Of a DNA stretch of 7,884 nucleotides, positions 1-7,417 are shown one piece after another. This DNA comes from Actinotalea sp. GTDB taxonomy: Bacteria; Actinomycetota; Actinomycetes; Actinomycetales; Cellulomonadaceae. A model generated the notes under the pieces. The model was given only the letters and a program-made list of their open reading frames with translations. It was not told the origin of the DNA and searched no databases. The DNA lies in assembly GCA_014360395.1 (NCBI GenBank), contig JACIXM010000426.1, positions 1 to 7,884 of the forward strand. The letters are read 5' to 3'. Both the position numbers and the translations under genes were made by a program. Numbering within the stretch: position 1 is the first letter of the stretch; each line of letters begins with the position of its first letter.

Positions 1-2
1 CG

Positions 3-45
3 CCGGATGATCCGGGCACGGGGCTCCACCGGTCGATCAGACCGG
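3..45 (-). terminator. Two small hairpins at the end of the GH16 gene
   Basis: Bases 29-45 form CCGGTC-GATCA-GACCGG, a 6-bp stem whose five-base loop contains most of the stop codon region (TCA at 37-39). Bases 3-15 form CCGGAT-g-ATCCGG. There is no T tract, which is common for actinobacterial terminators. Only 36 bases lie beyond the stop before the window edge, so a longer terminator may continue outside. The evidence is weak. Confidence 0.3.
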
Positions 46-3000
46 CTTGGGCACACCCTTCCCGAGCGGCCCACCCTTCCCGAACGGGCCACCGGGGCCG
101 AACGGTCCGCCAGGGGCGGGAGGAGCTCCCGGACCCGACGGGCCACCGGAGCCGAACGGTCCGCCCGGCCCGAAGACGCCGCCCGGACCGTACGGAGGAC
201 CTGCCGGGTTCTCCGGCTCGGGCTCGGTGTCGACGACGCCGAGCGAGATCCGGTCCAGCAGCACCGTGCCGCTCGTGACCGACTCGTCGAGCGTCAGCGC
301 GAACCCGTTGACCTCCGACAGGGTCAGTCCGTTGTCCGGCGCACCGGCAGGCTGGTCGGCCGACCGCTCGAACGCGCTGAAGGGGACGCTGACCTGCCGC
401 CAGCCCGTGGAGTCGTCCACGAACGTCGCCTCGAAGCGCTCGGCGGAGTCCGGTGCCTGCTCGACCTTGACGTAGTCGATCAGGTAGGACGCCGGGAACT
501 CGAGGTCGTCGGCGATGGTGCCGCCGAAGTTCCCGCCGATCGCGAGGTTCGCGATGAGGAAGAACGGGTGCTCGAACACCCACTCGGCCCCTGCGGGCAG
601 CGACTCCGGGGTCACCTGGTGGAACTGCTCGCCGTCCATGAACCAGGTGATCCGGTACGGCTCCCACTCGATGGTGAACGTGTGGAAGTCGTCCGCGAAC
701 GACTGGCCCTCGGGCAGGTACACCCGCCCGTCGATCGACTGCCCGCCGGAGTAGCCGGGGCCGTGGATCGTGCCGAACGCCTCGTTCGGCCGACCGTTGT
801 CACCCTCGACGTGCTCCATGATGTCGATCTCGCCGGTCTGCGGCCAGCCGACCTCGAGGAAGTCGTTGCCGAGCGTCCAGAACGCCGGCCACAGGCCCTC
901 GCCGCCGGGGACCTTGACCCGCGCCTCGATCCGGCCGTGCAGGAACTCCTGCTTGTCCATCGTCGCGATGCGCGCCGAGGTGTACCCGCACGGCTCGGCG
1001 TTGGCCGTGCACCACAGGGACTCGTCGTCGTTCGGGCGCAGCTGGATCTCGAGGTTGCCCTCGCCGTCCTGCCACACGTTCTGCGTGCCCGGCGTGTAGA
1101 ACTGCGACTCCTGGTTGCCCCAGCCCCAGCCGCCGGTCTCGTTCGACCACGACGTCGGGTCCACCGGGGTGCCGGCGGGGCCGTCGAAGTCGTCGAAGTA
1201 GACGCGCTCGGTCCAGCCGTCCGGACCGGGGTCCGGCGCGGCGTCGTCGCGCAGCGTGAGGGTGACCGGCTCGCCGCTGCCCGTGCCGCGGTACCAGAAC
1301 GTCAGCCCCTCGGCGTCCGACCAGTCCTGCGCCTGGGCGAAGTCACGGCGCACCTCGGCGCCACCGGCGGTGATGGTCACCTCGCCGACGCCCTCGTCCG
1401 CTGCCTGACCCGGGTAGGCGTCGGGGCTGCCGGCCAGGACGCGGATGTCGTCCAGCACGGACCCGGTGGTCCGCCACAGTCCCGGGTGCGTCTCGAAGTC
1501 CTCGACGAGGTTCGGGTCGCGCGGGTCGTCGTCCTCGATCGCGATGCTCGCGAACCGGGAGAACGGGCTCAGCTCGGCCGGCCCGGTCACGTCGGAGAGC
1601 GCCACCTGGATGTTCTTGGTGAGCTCGAACTTCTCGTCCTGGAGCAGCTCGACCGTGAAGGTCTGCTCGGTCTCGCCCGGGGCGAAGGTCAGCGTGCCGC
1701 TCGTCGGGGTGTAGTCCCGGCCCGGGACCGTCGGGACGGCCTCGGTCTGCGTGCGGTCCGTGCCCTCCAGCGTGGCGTAGTCGACCGTGACGGTCTCCTC
1801 CGCCGCGCGACCCAGCGTGACCCTGACGGTGACGGTGTCGCCCTCGACGGCGGCGTAGACACCGCGGTCGAAGCCCGCGTACAGCGGCAGGTCCGCGAGG
1901 CTCGCGCCCCAGCGGGCGAACCGGTCGACCAGGTACTCGGTCGCGCCGCCGTTCTGCGCGACACCGATCGCGTACCCGTGGACCTCCTTGAGCGTCAGCC
2001 CGTCGGCGGGCGCACCGTTGCCGATGTCCTTGCGGGCGAAGTCCGCCCACTCCAGCTCGACGAACGTCCAGCCGACGACGTCGTCCGTGAACGACGCGCT
2101 GTGCCGCTCGGCGTCGTCACGGGTCGAGCCCTCCGACCGGTTCTCGATGAGGTCGACGTACAGGGTGTCGCCCGTGCCCTGGCCGTACAGCCAGAAGTTG
2201 ACGCCCTGCGAGCCGCTCCAGTCCTGCGGCGTCCAGACGCCGTCGACGTCGAACGCGTGGGCGATCCCCGCCCAGCTGCCCGCCGGGACGTCGAGCGTCA
2301 GCCCGAGCGCGCTGTTGCCCTCCGCCGCACCCGGCCGCGCGGCCGTCCGGCTGTCGGTGACCACGTCGGCGACGACCGAGCCGCCGTTGCCGGCGTAGGT
2401 CTGGAAGCCCAGCCCCAGGCCGTCCGCGTCCGTGCCCGAGGGCAGGCCGCCGTCGTACTCGAACTCGTCGATCACGGTCTCCGGGACCGTCAGGGAGACG
2501 TCCTCGAGGTACCAGGTCCGCTCCGCCGGGACCGCCGTGGCGCCGATCGCCCAGCCGTGCACCTCGGTGAGGTTGAGCCCGTCGTTCGGGGCACCGTTGC
2601 CGATCTCCTTGCGGGTGAACCGGGTGAACGGCAGCTCGACGTAGGTCCAGCCGACCGTCTCGTCACGGAAGACGACGCTGTAGCGCTCCGCGTCGTCACG
2701 GGTCGAGCCCGGGTTCCGGTTGTCGAGCAGGTCGATGAACAGCGAGTGCCCGCTGTTGGTGCCGTAGAACCAGAACGCCATCCCGTCGTAGCGGCTCCAG
2801 TCCTGCGTGGTCCAGGCGCCGCCCGGCTCGCCGAACTTCTGCGTGACGCCGGCGAAGGAGTCCGCCTTCATCGTCAGGCGCAGGGCCGTGTCGTCGGCCG
2901 CGCCGCCGGGGACGGGCGCCGGAGGCACCTCGGCCGCACCGGACACGGTCGCCGTCGGGTCGGCGAAGAACTCGAAGCCGCCCGTGACACCGTCGGGGGT

Positions 3001-4032
3001 CACCGGGAGCGGGCCCGGGGTGTCGAAGCCCTCGACGAGCCGCGTGTTGTCCCAGACCGGCTGGGCCTCGGCGGCGTCGTTGTCCCGGATCGTCAGGGTG
3101 TGGGTCGCGGTGCCGAGGGTCGCGTCCCCGCCCGACGGGTTCGTCAGGGTGATGGTGAGCGTCTCGTTGCCCTCGACCTCGGTGTCCTCGAGCGTCTCGA
3201 CGGTGATGGCCGCCGAGGTGGCGCCGGGCGCGAACGTCAGGGTGCCGCTGCCGGCGAGGTAGTCCTCCCCCGCGGTCGCCGTGCCGTCGGCGGTCGCCCA
3301 GTCGACGGTGACCTCCTCGGTCGCCGAGACGGTCATGCGCACCTCGACCGACGCTGTCGCGCCCTCGGTCACGCTGCTCGTCGCCGCGGCGAAGCGGACG
3401 ACGGGGGCGACGACGCCGCCGGCGTACCAGGCGAGGTCGTCGACCTTCCAGGTGACGTTGCCGGGGGTGGAGACGACGGGGAAGACGATGCCCGGCAGCG
3501 CCGACCGGTCCAGCACGCGGTCGTTGGGCGTCGCGTCCTGGAAGTCGGTGGCGAAGGTGAACGCCTCGAACGGGATCTGGACGAGTCGCCAGCCCGACCA
3601 GTCGTCGACCAGGTCGTGGTCGAAGCGCTCGCCGTCCGTGCCGTCGATGAGCTCGACCTGGAACGCGGCACCGCTGCTCGTGCCGTGCATCCACATCTGG
3701 AAGCCGTCGAACGCCGTGGCGTCCTGCGGTGAGGAGAAGTTCTGGCCGAAGCCGGCCCAGCCGGTCGGCACGTTCGCGCCCACCGACAGCACCGTGGTCG
3801 GCGCGGTCTGGCCGGGTCGGGCCAGGGCGTCGTCGGGCGCGACGGTCTCCAGGCCGAAGCCTGCCCCGCCGCCGTCGCCGCCGTAGGCGTAGAACCCGGC
3901 TGCCTCCGGGCTCGGGATGCCCTCGAAGTCCGCGAGGACCGACACGGTCGCCGCAGCGGCCGGTGCCGAGAGAGCAAGGGACAGTCCGGTGACGGGGACG
4001 AGTCCCGCCGCGATCCATCGTCGTCGTGCCAC
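37..4032 (-). CDS. Secreted multimodular GH16 beta-glucanase (laminarinase type) with four CIA30/CBM11-like modules and two Calx-beta domains
   Basis: The 1331-aa product is predicted to be exported and to hydrolyse a beta-1,3- or mixed-linked beta-glucan outside the cell. Residues 1-28 form a signal peptide (MARRRW, hydrophobic core, SAPAAAA). Then come a CIA30/CBM11-like beta-sandwich (34-204), Calx-beta (211-317, [11 protein letters not shown], ending RDND), beta-sandwiches 2 and 3 (332-514, 520-707), Calx-beta 2 (718-836, ending EDDDP), half of beta-sandwich 4 (842-939), GH16 (943-1192), the other half (1196-1265) and a GPGGPFG-rich tail (1272-1331). The GH16 motif is [12 protein letters not shown], with nucleophile E1068, D1070 and acid/base E1073; EIDIME is the beta-bulge form typical of laminarinases. 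The only two cysteines, C1008 and C1015, may form a disulfide. No LPXTG sortase signal or membrane anchor is visible. I chose the GTG at 4032 because AGGTGGAG precedes it; a GTG at 4065 has no ribosome binding site. The exact substrate is not readable from sequence. The auxiliary modules are presumed to bind sugar. Confidence 0.93.
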   Translation of the reverse strand: MARRRWIAAGLVPVTGLSLALSAPAAAATVSVLADFEGIPSPEAAGFYAYGGDGGGAGFGLETVAPDDALARPGQTAPTTVLSVGANVPTGWAGFGQNFSSPQDATAFDGFQMWMHGTSSGAAFQVELIDGTDGERFDHDLVDDWSGWRLVQIPFEAFTFATDFQDATPNDRVLDRSALPGIVFPVVSTPGNVTWKVDDLAWYAGGVVAPVVRFAAATSSVTEGATASVEVRMTVSATEEVTVDWATADGTATAGEDYLAGSGTLTFAPGATSAAITVETLEDTEVEGNETLTITLTNPSGGDATLGTATHTLTIRDNDAAEAQPVWDNTRLVEGFDTPGPLPVTPDGVTGGFEFFADPTATVSGAAEVPPAPVPGGAADDTALRLTMKADSFAGVTQKFGEPGGAWTTQDWSRYDGMAFWFYGTNSGHSLFIDLLDNRNPGSTRDDAERYSVVFRDETVGWTYVELPFTRFTRKEIGNGAPNDGLNLTEVHGWAIGATAVPAERTWYLEDVSLTVPETVIDEFEYDGGLPSGTDADGLGLGFQTYAGNGGSVVADVVTDSRTAARPGAAEGNSALGLTLDVPAGSWAGIAHAFDVDGVWTPQDWSGSQGVNFWLYGQGTGDTLYVDLIENRSEGSTRDDAERHSASFTDDVVGWTFVELEWADFARKDIGNGAPADGLTLKEVHGYAIGVAQNGGATEYLVDRFARWGASLADLPLYAGFDRGVYAAVEGDTVTVRVTLGRAAEETVTVDYATLEGTDRTQTEAVPTVPGRDYTPTSGTLTFAPGETEQTFTVELLQDEKFELTKNIQVALSDVTGPAELSPFSRFASIAIEDDDPRDPNLVEDFETHPGLWRTTGSVLDDIRVLAGSPDAYPGQAADEGVGEVTITAGGAEVRRDFAQAQDWSDAEGLTFWYRGTGSGEPVTLTLRDDAAPDPGPDGWTERVYFDDFDGPAGTPVDPTSWSNETGGWGWGNQESQFYTPGTQNVWQDGEGNLEIQLRPNDDESLWCTANAEPCGYTSARIATMDKQEFLHGRIEARVKVPGGEGLWPAFWTLGNDFLEVGWPQTGEIDIMEHVEGDNGRPNEAFGTIHGPGYSGGQSIDGRVYLPEGQSFADDFHTFTIEWEPYRITWFMDGEQFHQVTPESLPAGAEWVFEHPFFLIANLAIGGNFGGTIADDLEFPASYLIDYVKVEQAPDSAERFEATFVDDSTGWRQVSVPFSAFERSADQPAGAPDNGLTLSEVNGFALTLDESVTSGTVLLDRISLGVVDTEPEPENPAGPPYGPGGVFGPGGPFGSGGPSGPGAPPAPGGPFGPGGPFGKGGPLGKGVPKPV
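85..165 (-). repeat. Direct repeat encoding the Gly/Pro/Phe-rich tail of the GH16 enzyme
   Basis: Bases 85-111 and 139-165 match over 27 bases with a single difference (96 versus 150), a period of 54 bases or 18 codons. They encode part of a tail (residues 1272-1331) built from GPGGPFG, GSGGPSG and [13 protein letters not shown] units that ends in GVPKPV. The tail has few hydrophobic residues apart from regularly spaced Phe and is probably disordered. It is neither a sortase signal nor a membrane helix. Its role is unknown; a cell-wall-spanning spacer or wall-associating tail is one guess. Confidence 0.75.
457..1206 (-). other. GH16 catalytic domain inserted within the fourth CIA30/CBM11-like module
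   Basis: Intact modules 2 and 3 run from a strand with FWFYGTNSG or FWLYGQGTG, through a short loop ([26 protein letters not shown]), into ...F.D..VGW..VEL and IGNGAP.DGL.L.EVHG. In the fourth module the first half (FWYRGTGSG ... LTLRDD) stops at the loop. The complete GH16 domain follows, and the second half resumes as [23 protein letters not shown] ... [15 protein letters not shown] after the GH16 C-terminal strand (LIDYVKVEQ). The catalytic domain therefore occupies the loop that precedes the AER strand. GH16 jelly rolls are known to have neighbouring N and C termini, so such an insertion is structurally reasonable. The boundaries are by eye and good to about ten residues. Confidence 0.82.
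1912..3039 (-). repeat. Tandem duplication of a CIA30/CBM11-like module, period 579 bases
   Basis: Modules 2 (about 2491-3039) and 3 (about 1912-2475) of the GH16 enzyme are adjacent copies of one another. Two DNA blocks show it directly. Bases 2012-2040 match 2591-2619 with two differences in 29, and bases 2111-2131 are identical to 2690-2710. Both pairs are offset by exactly 579 bases, or 193 codons. The protein copies share W-T-.-[20 protein letters not shown] or EIGNGAP, DGL.L.EVHG and AIG. Modules 1 and 4 are more diverged, which suggests that 2 and 3 arose by a later internal duplication. Confidence 0.85.
3949..4032 (-). other. Signal peptide of the GH16 enzyme
   Basis: The first 28 residues comprise a basic start (MARRRW), a hydrophobic stretch ([15 protein letters not shown]) and a small-residue cleavage region (SAPAAAA) just before [10 protein letters not shown]. 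This indicates secretion, most likely by Sec. The RRRWI sequence weakly resembles a twin-arginine motif, but the usual S/T before it and the F-L-K after it are absent, so Tat export is possible but not favoured. Confidence 0.88.
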
Positions 4033-4036
4033 GTGT

Positions 4037-4044
4037 CTCCACCT
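4037..4044 (-). promoter_or_regulatory. Ribosome binding site that sets the GH16 start
   Basis: On the minus strand AGGTGGAG is followed by ACAC and then the GTG at 4032. This puts a good Shine-Dalgarno match four bases (six from the GGTGG core) ahead of the codon that begins MARRRW. It falls inside the frame if the GTG at 4065 is used instead, so it decides in favour of the shorter protein. Confidence 0.8.
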
Positions 4045-4098
4045 TTGGAGTCGTCCGCCGCGCACCGTCGCGCGGGCCCGGGGGTCGGGTCACGGGCC

Positions 4099-4127
4099 AG
4101 TATTGCCGGGATCGGCCGAGAATGGAA
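4099..4127 (-). promoter_or_regulatory. Weak promoter candidate for the GH16 gene
   Basis: On the minus strand, AATACT (4104 down to 4099) could serve as a -10 box. TTCCAT (4127 down to 4122) lies 17 bases upstream as a poor -35 match. Transcription would start about 60 bases before the GTG at 4032, and the two palindromes at 4137-4169 would sit just upstream of the -35. The -35 shares only its first two bases with the usual consensus, so this is only a candidate. Confidence 0.35.
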
Positions 4128-4136
4128 CCGGTCTCA

Positions 4137-4148
4137 GAGAGCGATCTC
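4137..4148. promoter_or_regulatory. LacI-family-type operator, proximal copy
   Basis: GAGAGCGATCTC is a 12-base palindrome with a central CG and one mismatched pair (G against A). It has the form of LacI-family operators such as the actinobacterial CebR/CelR sites (TGGGAGCGCTCCCA), which control cellulose and glucan utilisation genes. It lies 105 bases upstream of the GH16 start. The regulator gene is not in the window, so the family assignment is inference. Confidence 0.55.
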
Positions 4149-4157
4149 CCGTGCTGG

Positions 4158-4169
4158 GAGAGCGTTCTC
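4158..4169. promoter_or_regulatory. LacI-family-type operator, distal copy
   Basis: GAGAGCGTTCTC repeats the proximal palindrome, with only the central mismatched base changed (T for A). Centre-to-centre distance is exactly 21 bases, two turns of B-DNA, so two dimers would bind the same face. Its left flank (TGGGAG) also resembles half of a CebR-type site. Two matching copies make chance less likely than for a single palindrome. Confidence 0.55.
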
Positions 4170-4248
4170 GCGGGATCGCCCGTCTGAGCAGGCAGGACAT
4201 GATCGATCCGAGGTGGCACTCCGGCCCCGTCGGTCGCTCGAGGGTGGG

Positions 4249-4284
4249 CCTCGGGGGCCCGAGGGGCCGCCCCGGCCGGGGCGG
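4249..4284 (-). terminator. Tandem GC hairpins after the phosphatase-kinase gene
   Basis: Bases 4267-4284 are a perfect 18-base palindrome (CCGCCCCGG/CCGGGGCGG), starting about 30 bases after the stop codon at 4314-4316. Bases 4249-4264 add a second stem, CCTCGGG-GG-CCCGAGG. Neither has a T tract, but strong hairpins alone often terminate in high-GC actinobacteria. This would separate the signalling gene from the GH16 gene 281 bases downstream on the same strand. Confidence 0.6.
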
Positions 4285-4313
4285 ACGCGACTCCGGTCGA
4301 GGGCACGCGCGCC

Positions 4314-7300
4314 TCAGTCGAGGCGGACGAGCGCCTCCAGGCCGGTGACGTGGAGCATGCGGCGCAGCTGCGGCGGGGCGCCGACGACGCGCGGCGGCGC
4401 CGACGCCGCCGTCGCGAGCCGGCTCAGCGCGGCGAGGCCGGTGGAGTCCACGAACGCCAGCTCCTCGCAGCGGACGACGACGGGCCGCCCGCTCGCCAGC
4501 ACCTCGGTCACCCGCGCGCGCAGCTCGTCGTGGCGGTCCGCGTCCACGTCTCCGGACAGGACCAGCACGGCAGGGTCGTCCGGGCCGCTGCCGATCTCCA
4601 CGCGCAGCGCCGTGGGCGACGGGCCTGCGCCGGTGCCGGCGCCGGTGGCGACCGTGGCCGGAGCCGCCGCCGCTGTGTCCCGCCCACCCGAGGAGGCGCC
4701 CTGCCCGCCCGCGGGGGCGCCGTCGTCGTCCGACGCCCGGGTCCCGCTCGTCGCGAACCCGACCTCGAACCAGACGCGCTTGCCGCCGCCGGGCAACCGG
4801 TCCACGCCCCACGACCGCGCCAGCTCGGAGACCAGCCACACGCCCCGTCCGCCCGGGGTCGACGCGTCGGGGTGGCGGACCTCCGGCAGGCCGTCGCCGT
4901 CGTCGGTCACGCCGACGCGCACGCCGCCGTCGACTCCGGTGACCTCCAGGACGGCGCGTCCGTCCCCGTGCCGGGTCGCGTTGGACACGACCTCGCTGGT
5001 CAGCAGGGCCACCAGACCGAGCACGTCGGGGCCGCCGCCGAGCGCCTGCGTCCGCTCCGTCGCCCAGATCCGGGCCTCGGACAGCGGTGCGCCGGGGTCG
5101 ACCACCAGCGAGGCCGTCTGGTCCTCAGGCATCGCGGCACCCCCCGTGCCGCCGCGGGAGCCGGGTCGCCATGCCCCGAGTGTCGCAGGCCGCCGCTCGT
5201 CGGGCGCGGCGTCGCGCCGCGGGTCGCGCGGACCGACCTCGACGGCCAGCAGCGCGACGTCGTCCTGCGCGCGGCCCGGCACGAGGCGGGCCAGCACCGC
5301 GTCGCACAGGTCCTCCAGGTCCAGGTGCACGAGGTCGGCGAGCACCTCGCGGAGGTCCTCGACGCCGTCGCGCGCCGGTCGGTCACGCCGCTCGACGAGC
5401 CCGTCGGTGTAGAGCAGGACCCTCGTGCCGGGCGGGACCACCACCGCCGAGTCGGTCCGGGCGGTCTCGGCGGTGACGCCCACGAACAGGTCGCGGTGCT
5501 CGGCCACGAGCACGTCGACGTCGCCGTCGGGCGTCAGCAGCATCGGTGGCGGGTGGCCAGCGTTGGACCAGCTGAGCACGTGGTCGCCCGCTCCCGTCCC
5601 CTCCAGCCGCGCGACCACGAGGGAGGCCATCGCGTCGGTCTCGAGCACCTCGATCGCGCGGTCCAGGGAGCTCAGGAGCGTGGCCGGCGTCGCCGCGCCC
5701 GTCCCGGGGCCGGTGGACACCGCGATCCCCCGCAGCAGGGACCGGAGCTGGCCCATCGCGGCGACCGCCTCGTTGTCGTGGCCGACGACGTCGCCGATGA
5801 CCACCAGGGTCGAGCCGTCGGCGTCCCGGAAGGCGTCGTACCAGTCGCCGCCGACCTGCGCGGCCTCCGCCGAGGGGACGTACCGCACGGCGACCCGCAG
5901 GTCGTCCGCCCGCACCGGCTCGGTGAGCATCGACCGTTGCAGGCGCTCGGCGAGGCGCCCCTGCCGCTCGCGCAGCCGGGCGTTGTCCAGCGCGAGACCG
6001 GCCCGCGCGGAGATCTCCTCGGCCAGCCGCAGCTCGTCGGCGTCGAGCGGTGGCCGGTCCTCGTGGCTGAACAGGGTCAGCAGGCCCAGCGTGCGGCCGC
6101 GGGCCCGCAACGGCAGGAGCGCGGCGCTGTGCGGCGCCAGCTCGTCGAGCAGGTCACGCGCCTCCCCGGGCTGCAGCACGGCGCGGACCTGCGCCGTCGC
6201 GTCCTGCGACACGTGGACGGGCGAGCCCGTCGCCAGGGTCTGCTCGACGAAGGACCCGGCGGCGAGCTGCTGGAGGCGGACCTGCGCGTACCGCTCCGCG
6301 AGCGGCTGACGTCCGGGGTCCGCGTGCCGGGTCCCGACGTCGCGCAGCACCGGCCACCGGCCCCCGCCGTCCTCCTCGACGAGGGTGACGATCGCCCAGT
6401 CCGCCAGCTCGGGGACGACGCGGTCGGCCAGGGCGCGGACCGCGGCCTCCGGGTCCGCGCTGGCCGCCAGGTCGGCCGTGATCTCGGCGAGCAGCGACCC
6501 GCGCCGCGCGGCGTGCTCGAGGGCGTGCGTCGCCCGCCGCGTCGCCGTCGCGTCCAGGAGGTACACCGCCAGACCGTCGGGCCCGGGCCACGCGCGGACC
6601 TCGAGCCACCGCTCCGGCGGCCCCGGCAGGTGCACGTCGAAGACGACGGGCCGGCCCGTCGCCACGGCCTCGCGATACCGCTCCTCCCACACGGTCCCGA
6701 GGGCCTCGGGGTACAGCGCCCACATGTCGCGGCCGAGCGCCGCCTCGCGGGTGTACCCGAGCAGCCGCTCCGCCTCGGCGTCGACGTAGGTGAACCGCCA
6801 GCGGTGGTCGAGGAGGAACAGCGCCGTCGGCATCGTCTCCAGCAGCCGGGTGGTGCGCGCCTCGGCCTGCGCGAGGCTCGTCGTGTCGATCGCCGACCCC
6901 ACCACGCCGACGACGGCGTCCCCCGCGTCCCGCACGAGGCGGGCGTGCGCGAGCAGCCACCGCGGCGTGCCGACGACGACCCGGCACTCGACGGTGACGT
7001 CCTGCCCCTCGTCCCGGCCACGCAGCAGGGCCTGCGCGATCCGGGCGCGGTCGTGCGGGTGGAGGCGGTGGGCGAGCGTCGCGGCCGCCAGGACGCTCGC
7101 GCCGTCAGACGCGGTGGTGTCGGGCGCGGCCCCGTCCGGCTCGTCGCCGTCGGGCGCCGTCCCGTCCGGCTCGTCGCCGTCCAGGCCCACGAGCCGCCGG
7201 AGCGCGTGGTCGACGGCGACCATCCCGCTGCGCAGGTCCCAGGCGAAGGTGCCCACTCCCGCGGCGCGGGCGGCGGTGCCGCCGAGGAGGGTGCGCAGCC

Positions 7301-7412
7301 CGTCCGGGTCCCCGCCGAGCGCCCCGTGGACGGCGGCGGCGAGCGCGTCGTCGTCCCCCGTGTCCGGCACGGGACGAGACCCGACGGCCCGCGGCACGTC
7401 TGGATCGGGCAC
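4314..7412 (-). CDS. PAS-PAS-GAF-PP2C phosphatase-RsbW kinase-STAS partner-switching fusion protein
   Basis: This 1032-aa soluble protein carries all three parts of an RsbU/RsbW/RsbV partner switch. A degenerate PAS domain (about 48-180, interrupted by a DGDEPDG repeat) and a PAS_4-like domain (187-292) lead into GAF (305-480). The SpoIIE/PP2C serine phosphatase follows (500-728) with metal-site motifs GGDWYD (D523), GDVVGHD (D541, G544), LLYTDG (D670) and QDD (D717, D718). The HATPase_c_2 anti-sigma kinase (765-887) has LTSEVVSNATRHG (E807, N811), TDDGDGLP (D837) and GGRGVWLV. A linker rich in Ala/Gly precedes the STAS antagonist (935-1032), whose FVDSTG holds the expected phosphoserine S990. 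All active-site motifs look intact. Mycobacterium tuberculosis Rv1364c is a known relative in architecture. By family knowledge the kinase phosphorylates STAS and the phosphatase reverses it on a sensed signal. Any target sigma factor is inferred. The GTG at 7412 follows GGGAGGAG; longer starts would overlap the divergent gene. Confidence 0.93.
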   Translation of the reverse strand: MPDPDVPRAVGSRPVPDTGDDDALAAAVHGALGGDPDGLRTLLGGTAARAAGVGTFAWDLRSGMVAVDHALRRLVGLDGDEPDGTAPDGDEPDGAAPDTTASDGASVLAAATLAHRLHPHDRARIAQALLRGRDEGQDVTVECRVVVGTPRWLLAHARLVRDAGDAVVGVVGSAIDTTSLAQAEARTTRLLETMPTALFLLDHRWRFTYVDAEAERLLGYTREAALGRDMWALYPEALGTVWEERYREAVATGRPVVFDVHLPGPPERWLEVRAWPGPDGLAVYLLDATATRRATHALEHAARRGSLLAEITADLAASADPEAAVRALADRVVPELADWAIVTLVEEDGGGRWPVLRDVGTRHADPGRQPLAERYAQVRLQQLAAGSFVEQTLATGSPVHVSQDATAQVRAVLQPGEARDLLDELAPHSAALLPLRARGRTLGLLTLFSHEDRPPLDADELRLAEEISARAGLALDNARLRERQGRLAERLQRSMLTEPVRADDLRVAVRYVPSAEAAQVGGDWYDAFRDADGSTLVVIGDVVGHDNEAVAAMGQLRSLLRGIAVSTGPGTGAATPATLLSSLDRAIEVLETDAMASLVVARLEGTGAGDHVLSWSNAGHPPPMLLTPDGDVDVLVAEHRDLFVGVTAETARTDSAVVVPPGTRVLLYTDGLVERRDRPARDGVEDLREVLADLVHLDLEDLCDAVLARLVPGRAQDDVALLAVEVGPRDPRRDAAPDERRPATLGAWRPGSRGGTGGAAMPEDQTASLVVDPGAPLSEARIWATERTQALGGGPDVLGLVALLTSEVVSNATRHGDGRAVLEVTGVDGGVRVGVTDDGDGLPEVRHPDASTPGGRGVWLVSELARSWGVDRLPGGGKRVWFEVGFATSGTRASDDDGAPAGGQGASSGGRDTAAAAPATVATGAGTGAGPSPTALRVEIGSGPDDPAVLVLSGDVDADRHDELRARVTEVLASGRPVVVRCEELAFVDSTGLAALSRLATAASAPPRVVGAPPQLRRMLHVTGLEALVRLD
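5130..5145 (-). promoter_or_regulatory. Possible internal start (ATG with SD-like GGGGGG) ahead of the kinase-STAS half
   Basis: In the linker between the phosphatase and kinase domains the minus strand reads GGGGGG-TGCCGCG-ATG, with the ATG at 5132-5130 encoding M761. The following residues (MPEDQTASL) resemble the natural N terminus of a free RsbW-like protein. Translation from here would give a 272-aa kinase-STAS protein in the same frame. It may instead be a relic of the gene fusion. A G-run is a modest Shine-Dalgarno match and common in GC-rich DNA, so confidence is low. Confidence 0.3.
7121..7180 (-). repeat. Two-copy 30-base tandem repeat in the first PAS domain
   Basis: Bases 7121-7150 and 7151-7180 match at 28 of 30 positions and encode DGDEPDGTAP and DGDEPDGAAP (residues 78-97). 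The period is a multiple of three, so copy number can change without breaking the frame. The acidic insert lies in a loop of the N-terminal PAS domain, after the DHALRRLVGL helix. Confidence 0.85.
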
Positions 7413-7417
7413 GAGCA

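Noticed and set aside
85..165. Short direct repeats considered as a CRISPR array.
   Set aside because: There are only two copies, in frame inside a coding region, encoding a Gly/Pro tail, with no spacer-repeat regularity.
47..475. A plus-strand frame encoding a collagen-like Gly-Pro-Pro sequence.
   Set aside because: It is the reverse complement of the Gly/Pro-rich tail of the GH16 enzyme; GGN and CCN codons are mirror images, so one strand's repeat produces the other's.
7..3732. A 1241-codon plus-strand open frame opposite the GH16 gene.
   Set aside because: It is Arg/Val/Gly-rich with no recognisable domain and lies antisense to a well-supported gene. Long antisense frames are expected when third codon positions are nearly all G or C.
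4033..4065. An upstream GTG at 4065 as the GH16 start, adding 11 residues.
   Set aside because: No Shine-Dalgarno sequence precedes it, and the strong AGGTGGAG lies inside the extra segment, ahead of the GTG at 4032.
2696..4306. A 536-codon minus-strand frame that begins in the intergenic region and overlaps the GH16 gene.
   Set aside because: It is a shifted frame of the GH16 gene, Arg/Gly-rich, with no domain and no ribosome binding site at its start.
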